Positions 1 through 9,111 of a stretch of DNA of 64,000 nucleotides are shown here, one piece after another. Origin of the DNA: Deltaproteobacteria bacterium Ga0077539 (GTDB lineage: Bacteria; Myxococcota_A; Polyangia; Polyangiales; Ga0077539); the NCBI GenBank assembly GCA_001465015.1, contig LNEO01000108.1, forward strand, positions 92,174 to 156,173. Direction: 5' to 3'. Every line of letters begins with the position of its first letter. Within the stretch, counting starts at the first letter, position 1. Made by a program: the position numbers and the translations under genes. A model generated the notes under the pieces. That model was not told the origin of the DNA. It was given only the letters and a program-made list of their open reading frames with translations, and did no database searches.

Positions 1-1
1 G

Positions 2-358
2 GGGTCGTTCTCCGCGGCGATGCTCGGCGCAGATCCGGGTTCGTTGACGATGGTCGGGCCGACGCTCGCGTGGGTTGCGACACGCGTGCGGCAAGACGCG
101 GGCTCGAGGACCAGCGTGCGGGTCCTCGATCTGACGGGCATGCTCGTGACAGCGTCGCCTGCGCTCGAGCGGCCCGAGCCTCTCTCGGACCTGCAGCTCG
201 GCCCGGACGGAAACGTGTGGGCGCTCAACGGCAGCTTCGGCGCGAGCGGCGCCGTGTACGTCTTTCGCCCCGACGGGACGACGCTCAGCACTTACACACT
301 GCCGCCGCGCGCCGACGCCGGCGCGGCCGGGACCTACTCGCTCGCTTTCGCTCCTTGA
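2..358 (+). CDS. C-terminal part of a secreted or surface protein, 5' end outside the window
   Basis: The frame is open from the left edge and ends at the TGA at 356-358, so only the last 118 residues are present. The visible part has repeat-like beta-strand segments (a stretch reading LGPDGNVWALNG followed by GAVYVFRPDG), which is how blades of beta-propeller proteins often look. No catalytic motif is visible. Only 17 bases separate it from the next lipoprotein gene on the same strand, so the two may be co-transcribed. The function cannot be assigned; a propeller-like sensor or surface protein is a guess. Confidence 0.6.
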   Translation, partial: GSFSAAMLGADPGSLTMVGPTLAWVATRVRQDAGSRTSVRVLDLTGMLVTASPALERPEPLSDLQLGPDGNVWALNGSFGASGAVYVFRPDGTTLSTYTLPPRADAGAAGTYSLAFAP

Positions 359-375
359 AGGAAGGCCCCCCTCCG

Positions 376-1089
376 ATGCGCACGCAGCAGCCAGGCACCG
401 CAGCGCTCACCGCGCTCTTCGCGCTCGCGTCTCTGTCGCTCGGGGCATGCGCGCCCAGCGTCCCGACCGGTGACGCGGCGTTCGAGGGCGGCTCGCCCGA
501 CGGCTCGTCGAGCGACGCGGTCGCGACAGAGAGCGGCGCGGCGGTCTTCGGTCAGCGCGTCGTCGAGTTTTCGCCCGGAGAAGGCGCAGGCTTCGGGCAG
601 TCGCGGATGCCCGACATCGTCCTCGGGCGGCCCGAGGGCGCCGGCGACATGCGCGGAGGAACGCACGTCGTCTCCCTCGGACGCGGCGGACGGATCTGCC
701 TGGAGATGGCCGCGCCCATCGTCGATCGCGAGGGCGCAGATTTCATCGTCTTCGAGAACGGGTTCATCGTCGCTGGCTCGCCGGAGGTGTTCGTCGAGCT
801 CGGTGAGGTGTCCGTGAGCGAAGACGGCGCGCGCTTCGCGACGTTCGCCTGCGACACGCGCGCTCCGTACCGTGGCTGCGCTGGGGTCAACCCGGTGTAC
901 GCGAGCTCGACCAACACCCTCGATCCGACGGACCCGCGCTACGCAGGAGGCGACGCCTTCGACCTCGCCACGGTGGGCGTCGGTCGCGCTCGGATCGTGT
1001 GCGTGCGCGACCTGTCGACCCGCGAGCCCACTCCGCCGTCGAGCGGGTTCGATCTCGACGCGATCGCCTCGGTCCACGCCGACCGCTGA
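376..1089 (+). CDS. Lipoprotein with a cell-surface-protein domain
   Basis: A 237-residue protein beginning with a positively charged N-terminus, a hydrophobic stretch and a lipobox (LSLGAC), so it is predicted to be an outer-membrane or periplasmic lipoprotein. The start at 376 is chosen because it gives this signal peptide; the frame is open further upstream but that part is an Arg-rich shadow. After an Asp/Ser/Gly linker, the mature domain has the motifs DFIVFENGF and GGDAFDLA, typical of a domain seen in myxobacterial and other 'cell surface proteins', a beta-rich sandwich. No enzyme residues are evident. It lies convergent to the metalloprotease gene, whose end is 7 bases away. Confidence 0.75.
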   Translation: MRTQQPGTAALTALFALASLSLGACAPSVPTGDAAFEGGSPDGSSSDAVATESGAAVFGQRVVEFSPGEGAGFGQSRMPDIVLGRPEGAGDMRGGTHVVSLGRGGRICLEMAAPIVDREGADFIVFENGFIVAGSPEVFVELGEVSVSEDGARFATFACDTRAPYRGCAGVNPVYASSTNTLDPTDPRYAGGDAFDLATVGVGRARIVCVRDLSTREPTPPSSGFDLDAIASVHADR

Positions 1090-1096
1090 CCGCGGG

Positions 1097-2758
1097 TCAT
1101 GGCGTCAATGACCAGCGAAGCGTGTATCGCGCAGCGTTTCCGTTGCCGCCGTCGCGCACGTAGATGACGTACGTTCCGGGCTCGACGCGGCGCGAGATCG
1201 TCTCGACGCGCGCCTCGGTCCTTGCGGAGGCGACCTCGTCCGAGCGCTGGTCGCGAAGCTCGAGATCGAGGTCGCTGCGATCGCGAACGAGGCCGCTGCC
1301 TTGGATGGTCAGCGCGACGGTCATGGTCCCGGCGCGCGGAACATCGATGCGATAGGCGTGGGTCGCGTCGAAGCCGTTGGTCGGGTGCGCGCGTCCGCCC
1401 GAGGGGGCGGGGTCCGTTCGGCCGTCGATCTTGCTGCGAGCGTCGGTGTTCGGGGCGAGATCGAGGGGCCACGGGTCGGGATCGCCTGCGTTTGGAAGGC
1501 GAATTCCCTGTGACTGCGGGCGCTCGAGGATCGCGCGTGCCTGCGCGTCGGTGAGCGCGCGCGACGCCACGAGGTGTCGCAGGTAGCTCACGAGGGACGG
1601 GTAGGCGCGAGGTTGGCGCGCGGCCGAGAGCATCGCTTCGAACACACGCGCTGGGCCGAGCGCGACGCCGTCGTTGTCGCGGTCGGCGAGCGGGGTCGTC
1701 CCGTCCGAGAGCGCGCCGTCCGAGAGGTCCCAGAGGACCTCTTCGACGGTGCGCTGAGAGCCCATTCCACGGAGCGCGTTCGGCGGGAGCTGCTCGAGCT
1801 CGTCGTCCTGGCGAAGCGATCCAGAGGGCTCGATGCCTACGGCGTCGCGATATCGCGAATCGCCGAGGATCGCCGAGGCGAGCCACGTCGCGCGGCCTTC
1901 TTCCCAAGCGACGCCTGGGTCGATGTTGACCGTGGCCGGGTGCATCCCGCCGATCGAGCTGTCCGACGCGAGCGTGTCGAACACGAAGTGCCCGAACTCG
2001 TGCAACACGATGAACACGTCGTGCTGATCGGCGTCCGTCGTGGGGAGCTGGCCGCGCACACCGCCCATCAATTCGAGCGCGAATCGCCCTGAATTCGCTG
2101 GCCGTTCGCCACGATAGTAGCTCCAGTCGGTTCCGCTCGCGTGCGACCAGATCACGAAGAACGGCGCGAGCTCGCGACCCGACCAACGATGGATCGTCTG
2201 CATCCCGGTGACGAGCGTGTCGAGGATATGAAACGCGCCGCCGAGCGCCTGCGGCTCAGCGAGGCTCGCGTGAAGCGAGATCGTTCGGCTGCCCGAGACA
2301 AACCGCGTCGATAGCTCGTACGAGCTGCGCCCCTCGCGGTCTGGCGCGACGTCGATGCGCATCCCTGCGGAGCACCCCGGGGCGCCGCCTCGCGGACAGT
2401 TCGATCGCCGTTGAACGGACGCGCGCGCGACGATCCGCGCCGTTCGCGCGGGAGCGTCGAGCGCGTAGCGGCCCTCGGCGTCCGTGGCGGTCTCCGCGAG
2501 CGTCGCTCCGCTCGCGTCGACGGCGCGGACGACGACGAACCTCGCAGGTCGAGTGGTTGCTGCGCTGGCATAGCCGCGGTCGGTGAGCGCGCGAAACTCG
2601 TACGTGACCGCGCCAGCGACGCGCGTCGCGCGGGATCCAGCGCGTTGCAGTGCGCGCTGCGAGTTCGCCTGTTTGGGCGAGGTTGCGTCTCGTCCGTGCG
2701 CGCAAGAGAGCAACCCGACCGTGAGCGCGATCCAAGCCGCCGTCCGAAAGCTCGCCAT
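1097..2758 (-). CDS. Secreted HExxH zinc metalloprotease-like lipoprotein with C-terminal PPC-type domain
   Basis: 553 residues. The start at 2758 gives an N-terminal signal ending in a lipobox-like LLSC. Residues about 40-105 resemble a carboxypeptidase-regulatory/Ig-like domain (DAEGRYAL). The catalytic part has HEFGH at residues 253-257 and the gluzincin-type third ligand in a WEEGRAT segment about 30 residues later, so a zinc-dependent peptidase is likely. The last about 100 residues have the strand pattern of a bacterial pre-peptidase C-terminal (PPC) domain, commonly removed or used for secretion. The substrate is unknown. It is transcribed divergently from the DUF3105-like lipoprotein, the two starts being about 70 bases apart. 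Confidence 0.75.
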   Translation of the reverse strand: MASFRTAAWIALTVGLLSCAHGRDATSPKQANSQRALQRAGSRATRVAGAVTYEFRALTDRGYASAATTRPARFVVVRAVDASGATLAETATDAEGRYALDAPARTARIVARASVQRRSNCPRGGAPGCSAGMRIDVAPDREGRSSYELSTRFVSGSRTISLHASLAEPQALGGAFHILDTLVTGMQTIHRWSGRELAPFFVIWSHASGTDWSYYRGERPANSGRFALELMGGVRGQLPTTDADQHDVFIVLHEFGHFVFDTLASDSSIGGMHPATVNIDPGVAWEEGRATWLASAILGDSRYRDAVGIEPSGSLRQDDELEQLPPNALRGMGSQRTVEEVLWDLSDGALSDGTTPLADRDNDGVALGPARVFEAMLSAARQPRAYPSLVSYLRHLVASRALTDAQARAILERPQSQGIRLPNAGDPDPWPLDLAPNTDARSKIDGRTDPAPSGGRAHPTNGFDATHAYRIDVPRAGTMTVALTIQGSGLVRDRSDLDLELRDQRSDEVASARTEARVETISRRVEPGTYVIYVRDGGNGNAARYTLRWSLTP

Positions 2759-2826
2759 CGTGTGTGCACAGCGTAGCTTCAAGTGTGGCGGCCGTCGCGG
2801 GGGCTGTGCCACGATTGAAGCGACCC

Positions 2827-3468
2827 ATGAAGAGACGCCACACGGTCTTTTTCTTCGCAGCGTTGTCGATCATGGCTGCGTGCAGCGGCAGGCAGAGCCC
2901 GAGCGACGCGAGCGCTCCGCTCGTGACGCTCGAGGACGCCGCGTGCAACGGGCGCATCGTCCGCGTCGAAGAGCAGTCGTCGCCGCACGTCGCGCCCGGA
3001 ACGCCGATCGCGTTTCGCGACAATCCTCCGGTGAACGGGACGCACTACGACGTCTGGGCGCGCTGGGGGATCTATCGCGAGGCGATTCCGCGGGGATACT
3101 GGGTGCACAACCTCGAGCACGGCGCGATCGTGATCGCGTACAAGCCCGAGCTCTCGAGCGCAGAGCGCGATCGACTCGAGGCGTTCGTGCGAGCGTTGCC
3201 ACCAGAGCCAGAATGTGCGGCGCAGGGCGTGCGACGACGGATCATCGTGACGCCCGACCCGATGCTGCCCACCCGGGTCGCTGCGCTCGCGTGGAACCAC
3301 GCGTACACCGCGGACTGCGTCGACGAGGCCGCGCTCGAGCGCGTCGTGCTCGGGCTGACGGGACGGGCGCCGGAGAACGTCTGCGCCGACGGTTTCTTTC
3401 CGCTGGCCGCTCCGGACGCGGGGCTGCCCGACGGAGCGGCGCACATCCGGGACGCAACGGCTGACTGA
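2827..3468 (+). CDS. DUF3105-family lipoprotein
   Basis: 213 residues. The ATG at 2827 gives a basic N-terminus, a hydrophobic helix and a lipobox ending at Cys19 (MAAC). The mature part carries the signature of the DUF3105 family, GYWVHNLEHG at residues 90-99, preceded by an NGTHYDVWARWG segment and followed by paired cysteines. DUF3105 proteins are periplasmic or extracellular and of unknown function; conserved His residues suggest metal or ligand binding, which is inference. The TGA stop is part of a small palindrome (TGACC-AAC-GGTCA) followed by a second hairpin before the next gene. Confidence 0.75.
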   Translation: MKRRHTVFFFAALSIMAACSGRQSPSDASAPLVTLEDAACNGRIVRVEEQSSPHVAPGTPIAFRDNPPVNGTHYDVWARWGIYREAIPRGYWVHNLEHGAIVIAYKPELSSAERDRLEAFVRALPPEPECAAQGVRRRIIVTPDPMLPTRVAALAWNHAYTADCVDEAALERVVLGLTGRAPENVCADGFFPLAAPDAGLPDGAAHIRDATAD

Positions 3469-3498
3469 CCAACGGTCATATTGGTTTTCAACAACCAA
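3466..3498 (+). promoter_or_regulatory. Two adjacent short inverted repeats before the lipoprotein gene at 3504
   Basis: TGACC-AAC-GGTCA (3466-3478) and TTGGTT-TTCAAC-AACCAA (3481-3498) sit back to back in the 35-base gap between two lipoprotein genes, ending 5 bases before the ATG at 3504. The second is AT-rich compared with the surroundings. They could be a transcription factor site, a weak processing or attenuation hairpin, or chance. No T-tract follows, so a classical terminator is unlikely. Confidence 0.3.
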
Positions 3499-3503
3499 AC
3501 GTC

Positions 3504-4427
3504 ATGTCGCAGAGGGATCTCCGTTCGTCGTCCAGCTCCTCGCTCGGCCTGCTCGCGTGGCTCGGCGCGGCGCTATTGTCCGGGTGCATGGGTTCGTGCT
3601 CGAAGGGCGAGAACATCGCCGAGCGCCGAACGGACCACTACCTCGCGCGGCTGCGCTGCGAGGTGGTTCGAAACGGAGGCGCGACCGCGATTATTGGTTC
3701 GCGGAGGGGCGCGCCGACGGCGGCGTTCAGCGCGCAGGTGGTGCTCGTCGTCGAGACGGCGGGGCGCTCGACGTTGCGTGTTCCTCTGGCCGGGGGGTAC
3801 GCGAGTGACGATGACGAGATCAAGCTGTCGACCGCGTGCCGCGCGCGAGACGGCGCGATCGAGGCGCGCACCGACGCAAATGGAACGGTGATCGCCGCGA
3901 GCCTCACCGGATCGAGCGAGAGCGCGGTCGCGTTGATCGCTCCCAACGGCGCGCTCTTTTCGGCGCCGCGGGGCGCGCGCGGGGACGCCGCGACCGCGGT
4001 GCGAACGTTTGCGACGCCGACCCGGGTCGCGCTCGACGCGGTGACGAGCGGGGCGATGCGAGACGTGGCGTCCTCTGCGATGTTCGAAGCGCTCGACGAC
4101 CGAACGCTATCGCAGCAACGAGCGGCGCTTCTCGAGACCGCGTCGCGCTGCGAAGCGCCGGTCTGGCTCGTCGAGAAGCTTCTGCGACAGGACGCCGAGC
4201 GAACCGCGGATCGCCTGTTCGACGGTGCGTACACGACAGGGCTCTGTTCACAGTCGCGCATCGCGCTCGAGGCATCCTCCCGAGACCTGGTCACGCCGCG
4301 GATGCGCGCGTGGATGGCGCGCCCTCGAGCAGCGCCGTGGCCCGTTGGAGTACTCCGTTGGGCGCGAGAGCACGGGATCGACGAGCCAACGGAGCGAGCG
4401 GACGCAGGCTCCAGCGACGCGCGCTGA
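3504..4427 (+). CDS. Hypothetical lipoprotein
   Basis: 307 residues starting at the ATG at 3504. The N-terminus has a Ser-rich stretch, a hydrophobic helix and a lipobox LLSGC (Cys28). The rest alternates beta-rich and Ala/Arg-rich helical segments, with four to five scattered Cys (for example AYTTGLCSQ) and no motif that I recognise. It ends with an acidic DAGSSDAR-like tail. The gene follows the DUF3105-like lipoprotein on the same strand with a 35-base gap, so they may form a unit. Function unknown. Confidence 0.7.
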   Translation: MSQRDLRSSSSSSLGLLAWLGAALLSGCMGSCSKGENIAERRTDHYLARLRCEVVRNGGATAIIGSRRGAPTAAFSAQVVLVVETAGRSTLRVPLAGGYASDDDEIKLSTACRARDGAIEARTDANGTVIAASLTGSSESAVALIAPNGALFSAPRGARGDAATAVRTFATPTRVALDAVTSGAMRDVASSAMFEALDDRTLSQQRAALLETASRCEAPVWLVEKLLRQDAERTADRLFDGAYTTGLCSQSRIALEASSRDLVTPRMRAWMARPRAAPWPVGVLRWAREHGIDEPTERADAGSSDAR

Positions 4428-4487
4428 ACCGCGCCGATCTCCAATTGCACGTCGACGCGGTGGACTCGCGGCGAAGGTGACGAGCGA

Positions 4488-4985
4488 TCAGCGCCTGCGC
4501 GGGCGTCGCGCCGCGTCCGGGGCCGCGTCCTGCGCAGAGGCGTCCGCCGGAGCGCTCGCGTCCTGCGCATCCGCCGGCGGCGCGCCGGTGAGGTTCGCGG
4601 CGCAGCGGCCCGCGCGACAAGCGCAACCGCCGCCGCAGTCCATCGTGCCGGGACGACAGTCCATCGTGCACATCATGCCTTCGCACGCGGGACGACTCGC
4701 CGCTGGAACGCACGCCGTCGCGTGACAGCACGAGGCGGCGACGCAGTCTTCGTCCCGCGCGCACTCAGCCCCGGCCGGCAGGGCGGCGGACGAATCGTCG
4801 CTCGCGTCCGACGGTTCGGGCGCGGGCCAGCGCACCGGGCCAGCGTCTGCGCTCGCTCCGCTCGAAATCGCGGTGGTCGTCGTCGATTCACCGCGGGTGG
4901 TGTTGCAGCGAACGAAGGCGACGCCGGCGATCATCGCGGTGAAGAACGCGGCCATCGCGCGGCGGATTTGCGGTCGGTCTACCAT
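4488..4985 (-). CDS. Cys-rich secreted or lipoprotein-like hypothetical protein
   Basis: 165 residues from the ATG at 4985. The N-terminus has one hydrophobic helix ending in VAFVRC, which may be a degenerate lipobox or simply a membrane anchor. The middle is acidic and Ser/Asp-rich; the region from about residue 75 to 130 holds a dense cluster of about a dozen Cys (CARDEDCVAASCCHATACV and following), a pattern of small disulfide-bonded domains common in myxobacterial surface proteins. The C-terminus is Asp/Ala-rich and ends in RRPRRR. Function unknown. It lies divergent from the M48 peptidase gene. Confidence 0.6.
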   Translation of the reverse strand: MVDRPQIRRAMAAFFTAMIAGVAFVRCNTTRGESTTTTAISSGASADAGPVRWPAPEPSDASDDSSAALPAGAECARDEDCVAASCCHATACVPAASRPACEGMMCTMDCRPGTMDCGGGCACRAGRCAANLTGAPPADAQDASAPADASAQDAAPDAARRPRRR

Positions 4986-5116
4986 GACAATGGCTGCGTA
5001 GCAGACACGGCGCGCGGAGGACAACGATCGGCGCACGTGCGCCGAGGGGTAGTCGATACGAGGTGCGTGCGCTAGGGTCCGTTCGTCCTTGTCCTCTGCA
5101 AAGGGAGCGAAAGCGA

Positions 5117-6001
5117 ATGTCCGACTCGATCTCGCTGGATTTCAGCTCATATGTAAACGAGCGAAAATCCGGCTTCGTAGGCGAATACGCGGGAGACCGC
5201 TACGCGTTCTCGGGCGACCTCGAGCTGCAGCGAACGATGCGCAATTTCGCGCCGATTCAGCTGGCGATCTCGAGCGCCGTGCGGCTGAGCAAGGGGATGC
5301 TCGCGGGCGACCTGCTCGGCAAGTCGATCAAGGTGGGACCCAAGCAGTTTCCCAAGATCAACGAGATCGTGAGGCACTGCTCGCGGACGCTCGGGATCCC
5401 CGAGCCGATGGTCTTCATCCAAGGTCGCGTCGACAACATGAACGCGATGACGACCGGCACCGAAAAAGAGTCGGTGATCATGATCCACGCCTCGCTCATC
5501 GACAACATGACCGAGGACGAGCTCACCTTCGTGATCGGCCACGAGTGCGGCCACATCCAGAACGGGCACGTGATCTATCTCACCACGCTGAGCATCCTGA
5601 CCCGCGTGGCGTCGTTGTTTCTCGGGCCGCTGGTGCAGCCGGCGCTCATCGCGCTGCAGACCTGGTCGCGCGCCGCTGAGATCACCTGCGACCGAGCTGG
5701 GATGCTCTGCGCGCGCAACACGCACGCGGCGACCACGGCCTTCTCGAAGCTCGCGATCGGCTCGATGCGCCTCTTCGAGCAGCTCAACGTCGAGGAGTTT
5801 CTCAAGCAGCTCGAGGAGGGCCGCGAGGGCTACGGCCGCGCGTCAGAGCTGTTGCAATCGCACCCGTATATCCCCAAGCGAATCAAGGCAGTGCAGCTCT
5901 TCCTCGAGAGCGACGTGTACCGAAAGCCCGCCGGCCTCGCAGGGGGCGTCGAGCTCGCCGCGGTCGACAAGCAAGTGGCCGAGCTCGTGAAAGTGCTGTG
6001 A
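5117..6001 (+). CDS. M48-family zinc metallopeptidase
   Basis: 294 residues; the ATG at 5117 is preceded by a purine-rich AAGGGAGCGAAAG. The peptidase domain has HECGH (His142, Glu143, His146) and a downstream Glu (about residue 188, in AAEITCDRAG), the zinc-binding set of M48 (Ste24/HtpX/Oma1-like) peptidases. No N-terminal signal peptide is visible; a hydrophobic stretch follows the HExxH helix, so the enzyme could be cytoplasmic or membrane-associated. Family members degrade misfolded or membrane proteins. The dynamin-like GTPase gene begins 62 bases downstream on the same strand, suggesting a shared envelope-maintenance role, which is inference. Confidence 0.85.
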   Translation: MSDSISLDFSSYVNERKSGFVGEYAGDRYAFSGDLELQRTMRNFAPIQLAISSAVRLSKGMLAGDLLGKSIKVGPKQFPKINEIVRHCSRTLGIPEPMVFIQGRVDNMNAMTTGTEKESVIMIHASLIDNMTEDELTFVIGHECGHIQNGHVIYLTTLSILTRVASLFLGPLVQPALIALQTWSRAAEITCDRAGMLCARNTHAATTAFSKLAIGSMRLFEQLNVEEFLKQLEEGREGYGRASELLQSHPYIPKRIKAVQLFLESDVYRKPAGLAGGVELAAVDKQVAELVKVL

Positions 6002-6063
6002 CAGCGCGATGACCATCGCAGCACCAATATTCAAGCGACACCGTTGAAGGAGTACCCCGACGA

Positions 6064-7935
6064 ATGACCCTCGACGCACTGACGAAGACCAAGCAGGACC
6101 TCCTCTCCGAGCTCGAAGCGCTCGCTGAGCTCGCGCAAGGCTCTGGAGCGCCGTCGCTCCGTGAGCGGCTGCTCAACGATCGGCTTCCGAGGCTCCGTGA
6201 AGAGAGGCTGGTGCTGGTTGTCCTCGGCGAGTTCAACCACGGCAAGAGCACGTTCGTGAACGCGCTGCTCGGCGGCTCGATCTTGCCCTCGGGGATCACG
6301 CCCACGACCGCGCTCATCCACGAGGTGCGCCACGGCGCCGAGCCGCGCGCCGAGGTTGTGTTTCGCTCGAAGGCCTCTGGCGGAGACGGCATCAACGATC
6401 CGCTCCGCGTGAGCGGCGGCGAGCGCAAGGTCGTCCCGTGGGCCAAGCTCCAGGACCTGGTCGTCGGCGGCGATCTGCTCCCCGACGACGTGCTTCGCGT
6501 CGAGCTCGCGTACCCGGCGTCGGTCCTCGAGAACAAGGTCACGCTCGTCGACACCCCTGGCGTCAACGACCTCAACCAGCAACGCGCAGAGATCACGTAC
6601 GGGTATGTTCCCCGCGCTGACGCCGTCGTGTTCTTGCTGGACGCCGGTCAGATCCTCAAGGACAGCGAGCGGCGCTTTCTGCGCGACAAGCTGCTCGGAG
6701 CTGGGCGCGATCGCATCGTCTTCGCGATCAACAAGTCGGACATGCTCGACGCCGGCGAGCGCGATCAGGTGCTCGCGTACGCGAAGAAGCAGCTCGACCA
6801 GATCGTCCCTGGCGCGCCGGTGTTGCTCATCAGCGCCGAGAAGCAGCTTGCCGGCGACGAGGCCGCGTCGGGCTTCGCGCCGCTGCGCCTGAAGCTCGAC
6901 GAGCTGCTCGGCGACAACCGCCTGCGCATGCTCGTCGACTACGGCGCGGACGAAGGCCTGCGCGTCTCCAACCTGCTCTTGCGCGGGCTCGAGGTGCGCC
7001 GACGCGCGCTCAGCATGACCGCCGAGGAGCTCGCCGAGCGCCTGCGGGCGCTCGAGAAAGACCTCGCCAGCAGCAAGGACACCGTCGCCGAGCGGCACCG
7101 CCGCATCGCAGAAGAGATCGGCGCGGTGCGCTCGCAGGCCAAGCGTGACCTCGCGACGTTCTCCGAGGAGTTCGCGGCGTCCATCGCGGCGCAGGTCGAG
7201 CAGCAGAGCGCCGACGACGTTCGACGGTTCCTCGCGGGCTTCATCGAAGACACTTGGAAGAAGTGGCTCGAGCGCGAGGGCGCGCTGCTCGGCGAGAAGC
7301 TCGAGCGGCTCGCCGAAGAGATCGTCGCGATCGTGCAAGAAGACGCGCGGGACACCAACAAGAAGCTCGAGGCGTTTCTCGGCGAGGGCACGAGCACGCT
7401 CGACGTGAAGGTGGACACCGTCGCCTACGACGTCAGCGTCTTTGCGCTCGGCGCGTTCGGCGTAGGCGTCATGGTGCTCAGCAACCTGCTCGTCGGCGGG
7501 CTCCTCACGCTCGCTGCCCCTGTGCTGGCGCTGGTCTTCAAGGACCGCGTCGACAAAGAGGTGAAGCGAAAGGCCCTTCAAAACGCGCCCGAAGCCGTTC
7601 GCAACGTCGCGCGCAAGGTCGAGCCCGAGCTCGTCGCCGCGATCGATCGCTTCGGCGAGAAGCTCGCGGACTTCGTCGCCAACGCCAACGAAGAGCTGCG
7701 CCGCTCGATGATCGAGATCCTTCAGAACACCAAGAGGGCCCTCTCCACGGAGAGCGCGGACAAGGCCGCCGTACTCACGGAGGTCGACTCGATCATCGAG
7801 AAGGTGCGCGCCCTCAACGAGCGCGTGCGCCTGATGCGCGGCGCCCTGTGGGAGGTCACCGCGACCGGCGGCGCCCCGAGCGCGACGCCCGCCGAGGGAG
7901 ACTTTCAGGCCCCGCCTGTTCCGGTGGTCGAATAG
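6064..7935 (+). CDS. Bacterial dynamin-like GTPase
   Basis: 623 residues. The GTPase domain shows the P-loop GEFNHGKS (residues 55-62), switch-II DTPGVND and the guanine-specificity motif NKSD, in the order found in dynamin superfamily proteins. Long amphipathic helices follow, and two hydrophobic stretches around residues 458-495 (VFALGAFGVGVMVLSNLL and the next segment) would form a membrane-binding paddle, as in bacterial dynamin-like proteins and mitofusins. The C-terminus returns to coiled-coil-like helices. Such proteins remodel or repair membranes. Its last 31 bases overlap the convergent dehydrogenase gene. Confidence 0.85.
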   Translation: MTLDALTKTKQDLLSELEALAELAQGSGAPSLRERLLNDRLPRLREERLVLVVLGEFNHGKSTFVNALLGGSILPSGITPTTALIHEVRHGAEPRAEVVFRSKASGGDGINDPLRVSGGERKVVPWAKLQDLVVGGDLLPDDVLRVELAYPASVLENKVTLVDTPGVNDLNQQRAEITYGYVPRADAVVFLLDAGQILKDSERRFLRDKLLGAGRDRIVFAINKSDMLDAGERDQVLAYAKKQLDQIVPGAPVLLISAEKQLAGDEAASGFAPLRLKLDELLGDNRLRMLVDYGADEGLRVSNLLLRGLEVRRRALSMTAEELAERLRALEKDLASSKDTVAERHRRIAEEIGAVRSQAKRDLATFSEEFAASIAAQVEQQSADDVRRFLAGFIEDTWKKWLEREGALLGEKLERLAEEIVAIVQEDARDTNKKLEAFLGEGTSTLDVKVDTVAYDVSVFALGAFGVGVMVLSNLLVGGLLTLAAPVLALVFKDRVDKEVKRKALQNAPEAVRNVARKVEPELVAAIDRFGEKLADFVANANEELRRSMIEILQNTKRALSTESADKAAVLTEVDSIIEKVRALNERVRLMRGALWEVTATGGAPSATPAEGDFQAPPVPVVE

Positions 7936-8870
7936 GCGGACTCGCGGGCGCTGTGGCCCCTCGACGCGGCGGATCTCATCGGTGATCGGGCAGTCACCTC
8001 GGCCATTCGCTCGAGCACACGCACGACCGCACAAAGGTCGCGTCCGCCTTCGCCTTCGCTCACCGCGCGCGCCACGAGATCGCGAACCGCGACCAACGTG
8101 GGCAGCTCGACCCCACACCGCTCCGCGGCCTCGAGCACGAGCTGCTGGTCTTTGAGCAGGAGCTCCACGGAGAAGTCCGAGGGCTCGAAGTTGCCATCGA
8201 CGATCCGCGCGCCCTTGTGGGCGAACATCGCGCTGCGAAACGCTCCCGCGTCGATCGAAGCGAGCAGCTCGCGCGGGTCGAGGCCGAGCTTCGTCCCGAG
8301 CACGAGGCCCGATACCAGACCAGCGAGCATGTGCGCGCCGAGCTGATTGAAGACGAGCTTCGTCGCCGCGCCGCTGTTGGGCCCGCCCGTGCGGCGAACG
8401 GTCCCGAACGCCTCGAGCACCCGAGCGACTCGCCCGAGCGCCTCCGGCGCACCGCCCGCGAGCACGACCAACGCTCCGTCTTCTGCGGGGCCGCGCGAGC
8501 CAGATACGGGAGCGTCCACCAACGCGGCGCCGCGCTGATCGAGCTCAGCGCGAAGCCAGTCGAGCACGTCGATGCCCACCGTCGATGACTCGACCCAAAC
8601 CGCGCCGCGCGCCACCGACGCGAGCGCGCCGCCCTCGCCTTCGCACACCGCGCGAAGCGCGGCGGGATCCGCGACCATCGTGACAATGACGTCCGCGCCT
8701 TCGACGGCCTCCGCCGGGCTCGCGCACACCCGCGCGCCGAGCGACGCAAACGGCGCGGCGCGGGACGCAGTACGGTTGTAGACCGACAGCGAAACCTGGT
8801 TCGCGGTCGCGAGCCTCCGCGCCATGGGGGCGCCCATCGTTCCCAAGCCCAGAAACGCGACGCTGATCAC
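7905..8870 (-). CDS. NAD(P)-dependent beta-hydroxyacid dehydrogenase (3-hydroxyisobutyrate dehydrogenase family)
   Basis: 321 residues from a GTG at 8870, chosen because the Rossmann fold begins at once (VAFLGLGTMGAPMARRL). Downstream are the substrate-binding signature DAPVSGSRGPAEDG and the catalytic Lys region GAATKLVFNQLGAHML, followed by the all-alpha C-terminal domain. The family oxidises beta-hydroxyacids such as 3-hydroxyisobutyrate, tartronate semialdehyde or gamma-hydroxybutyrate; which one cannot be told here. The last residues are Ser/Arg-rich and not family-like, and the 3' end overlaps the GTPase gene by 31 bases in a tail-to-tail arrangement. Confidence 0.85.
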   Translation of the reverse strand: MISVAFLGLGTMGAPMARRLATANQVSLSVYNRTASRAAPFASLGARVCASPAEAVEGADVIVTMVADPAALRAVCEGEGGALASVARGAVWVESSTVGIDVLDWLRAELDQRGAALVDAPVSGSRGPAEDGALVVLAGGAPEALGRVARVLEAFGTVRRTGGPNSGAATKLVFNQLGAHMLAGLVSGLVLGTKLGLDPRELLASIDAGAFRSAMFAHKGARIVDGNFEPSDFSVELLLKDQQLVLEAAERCGVELPTLVAVRDLVARAVSEGEGGRDLCAVVRVLERMAEVTARSPMRSAASRGHSARESAYSTTGTGGA

Positions 8871-8940
8871 CGGCCCGTTATGGATCCTGTGCCGCGACTC
8901 GAACAATGGCGAAGGCGAACAGTGTTTCGTAAAGAGATCG

Positions 8941-8948
8941 TATACAAT
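8941..8948 (+). promoter_or_regulatory. AT-rich -10-like box in the divergent region 8871-9111
   Basis: TATACAAT stands out in a GC-rich 241-base region between the divergent dehydrogenase and sppA genes. It fits a sigma-70 -10 box on the plus strand; I do not see a convincing -35 at standard spacing, so this is only a candidate. The rest of the region holds no gene that I can support. Confidence 0.25.
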
Positions 8949-9111
8949 CACGCGCGAATCGTCGGACCATCGGCTTCGAGACTCGAGGGCGCGAAGCACG
9001 AACAGCCTTTGCAACGCTCGCCAATGGCACAAGACTCCGCTCGAATCATCGGCGGAACTCGACGGACCATCGCGCGCCCGCCGCTGATTCGCCCGCGCGG
9101 AGCCACGCAGA

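Noticed and set aside
6031..8118. Long minus-strand frame opposite the dynamin-like GTPase
   Set aside because: High-GC codon bias of the real gene produces long antisense frames; the text is Arg/Asp/Leu-rich with no domain.
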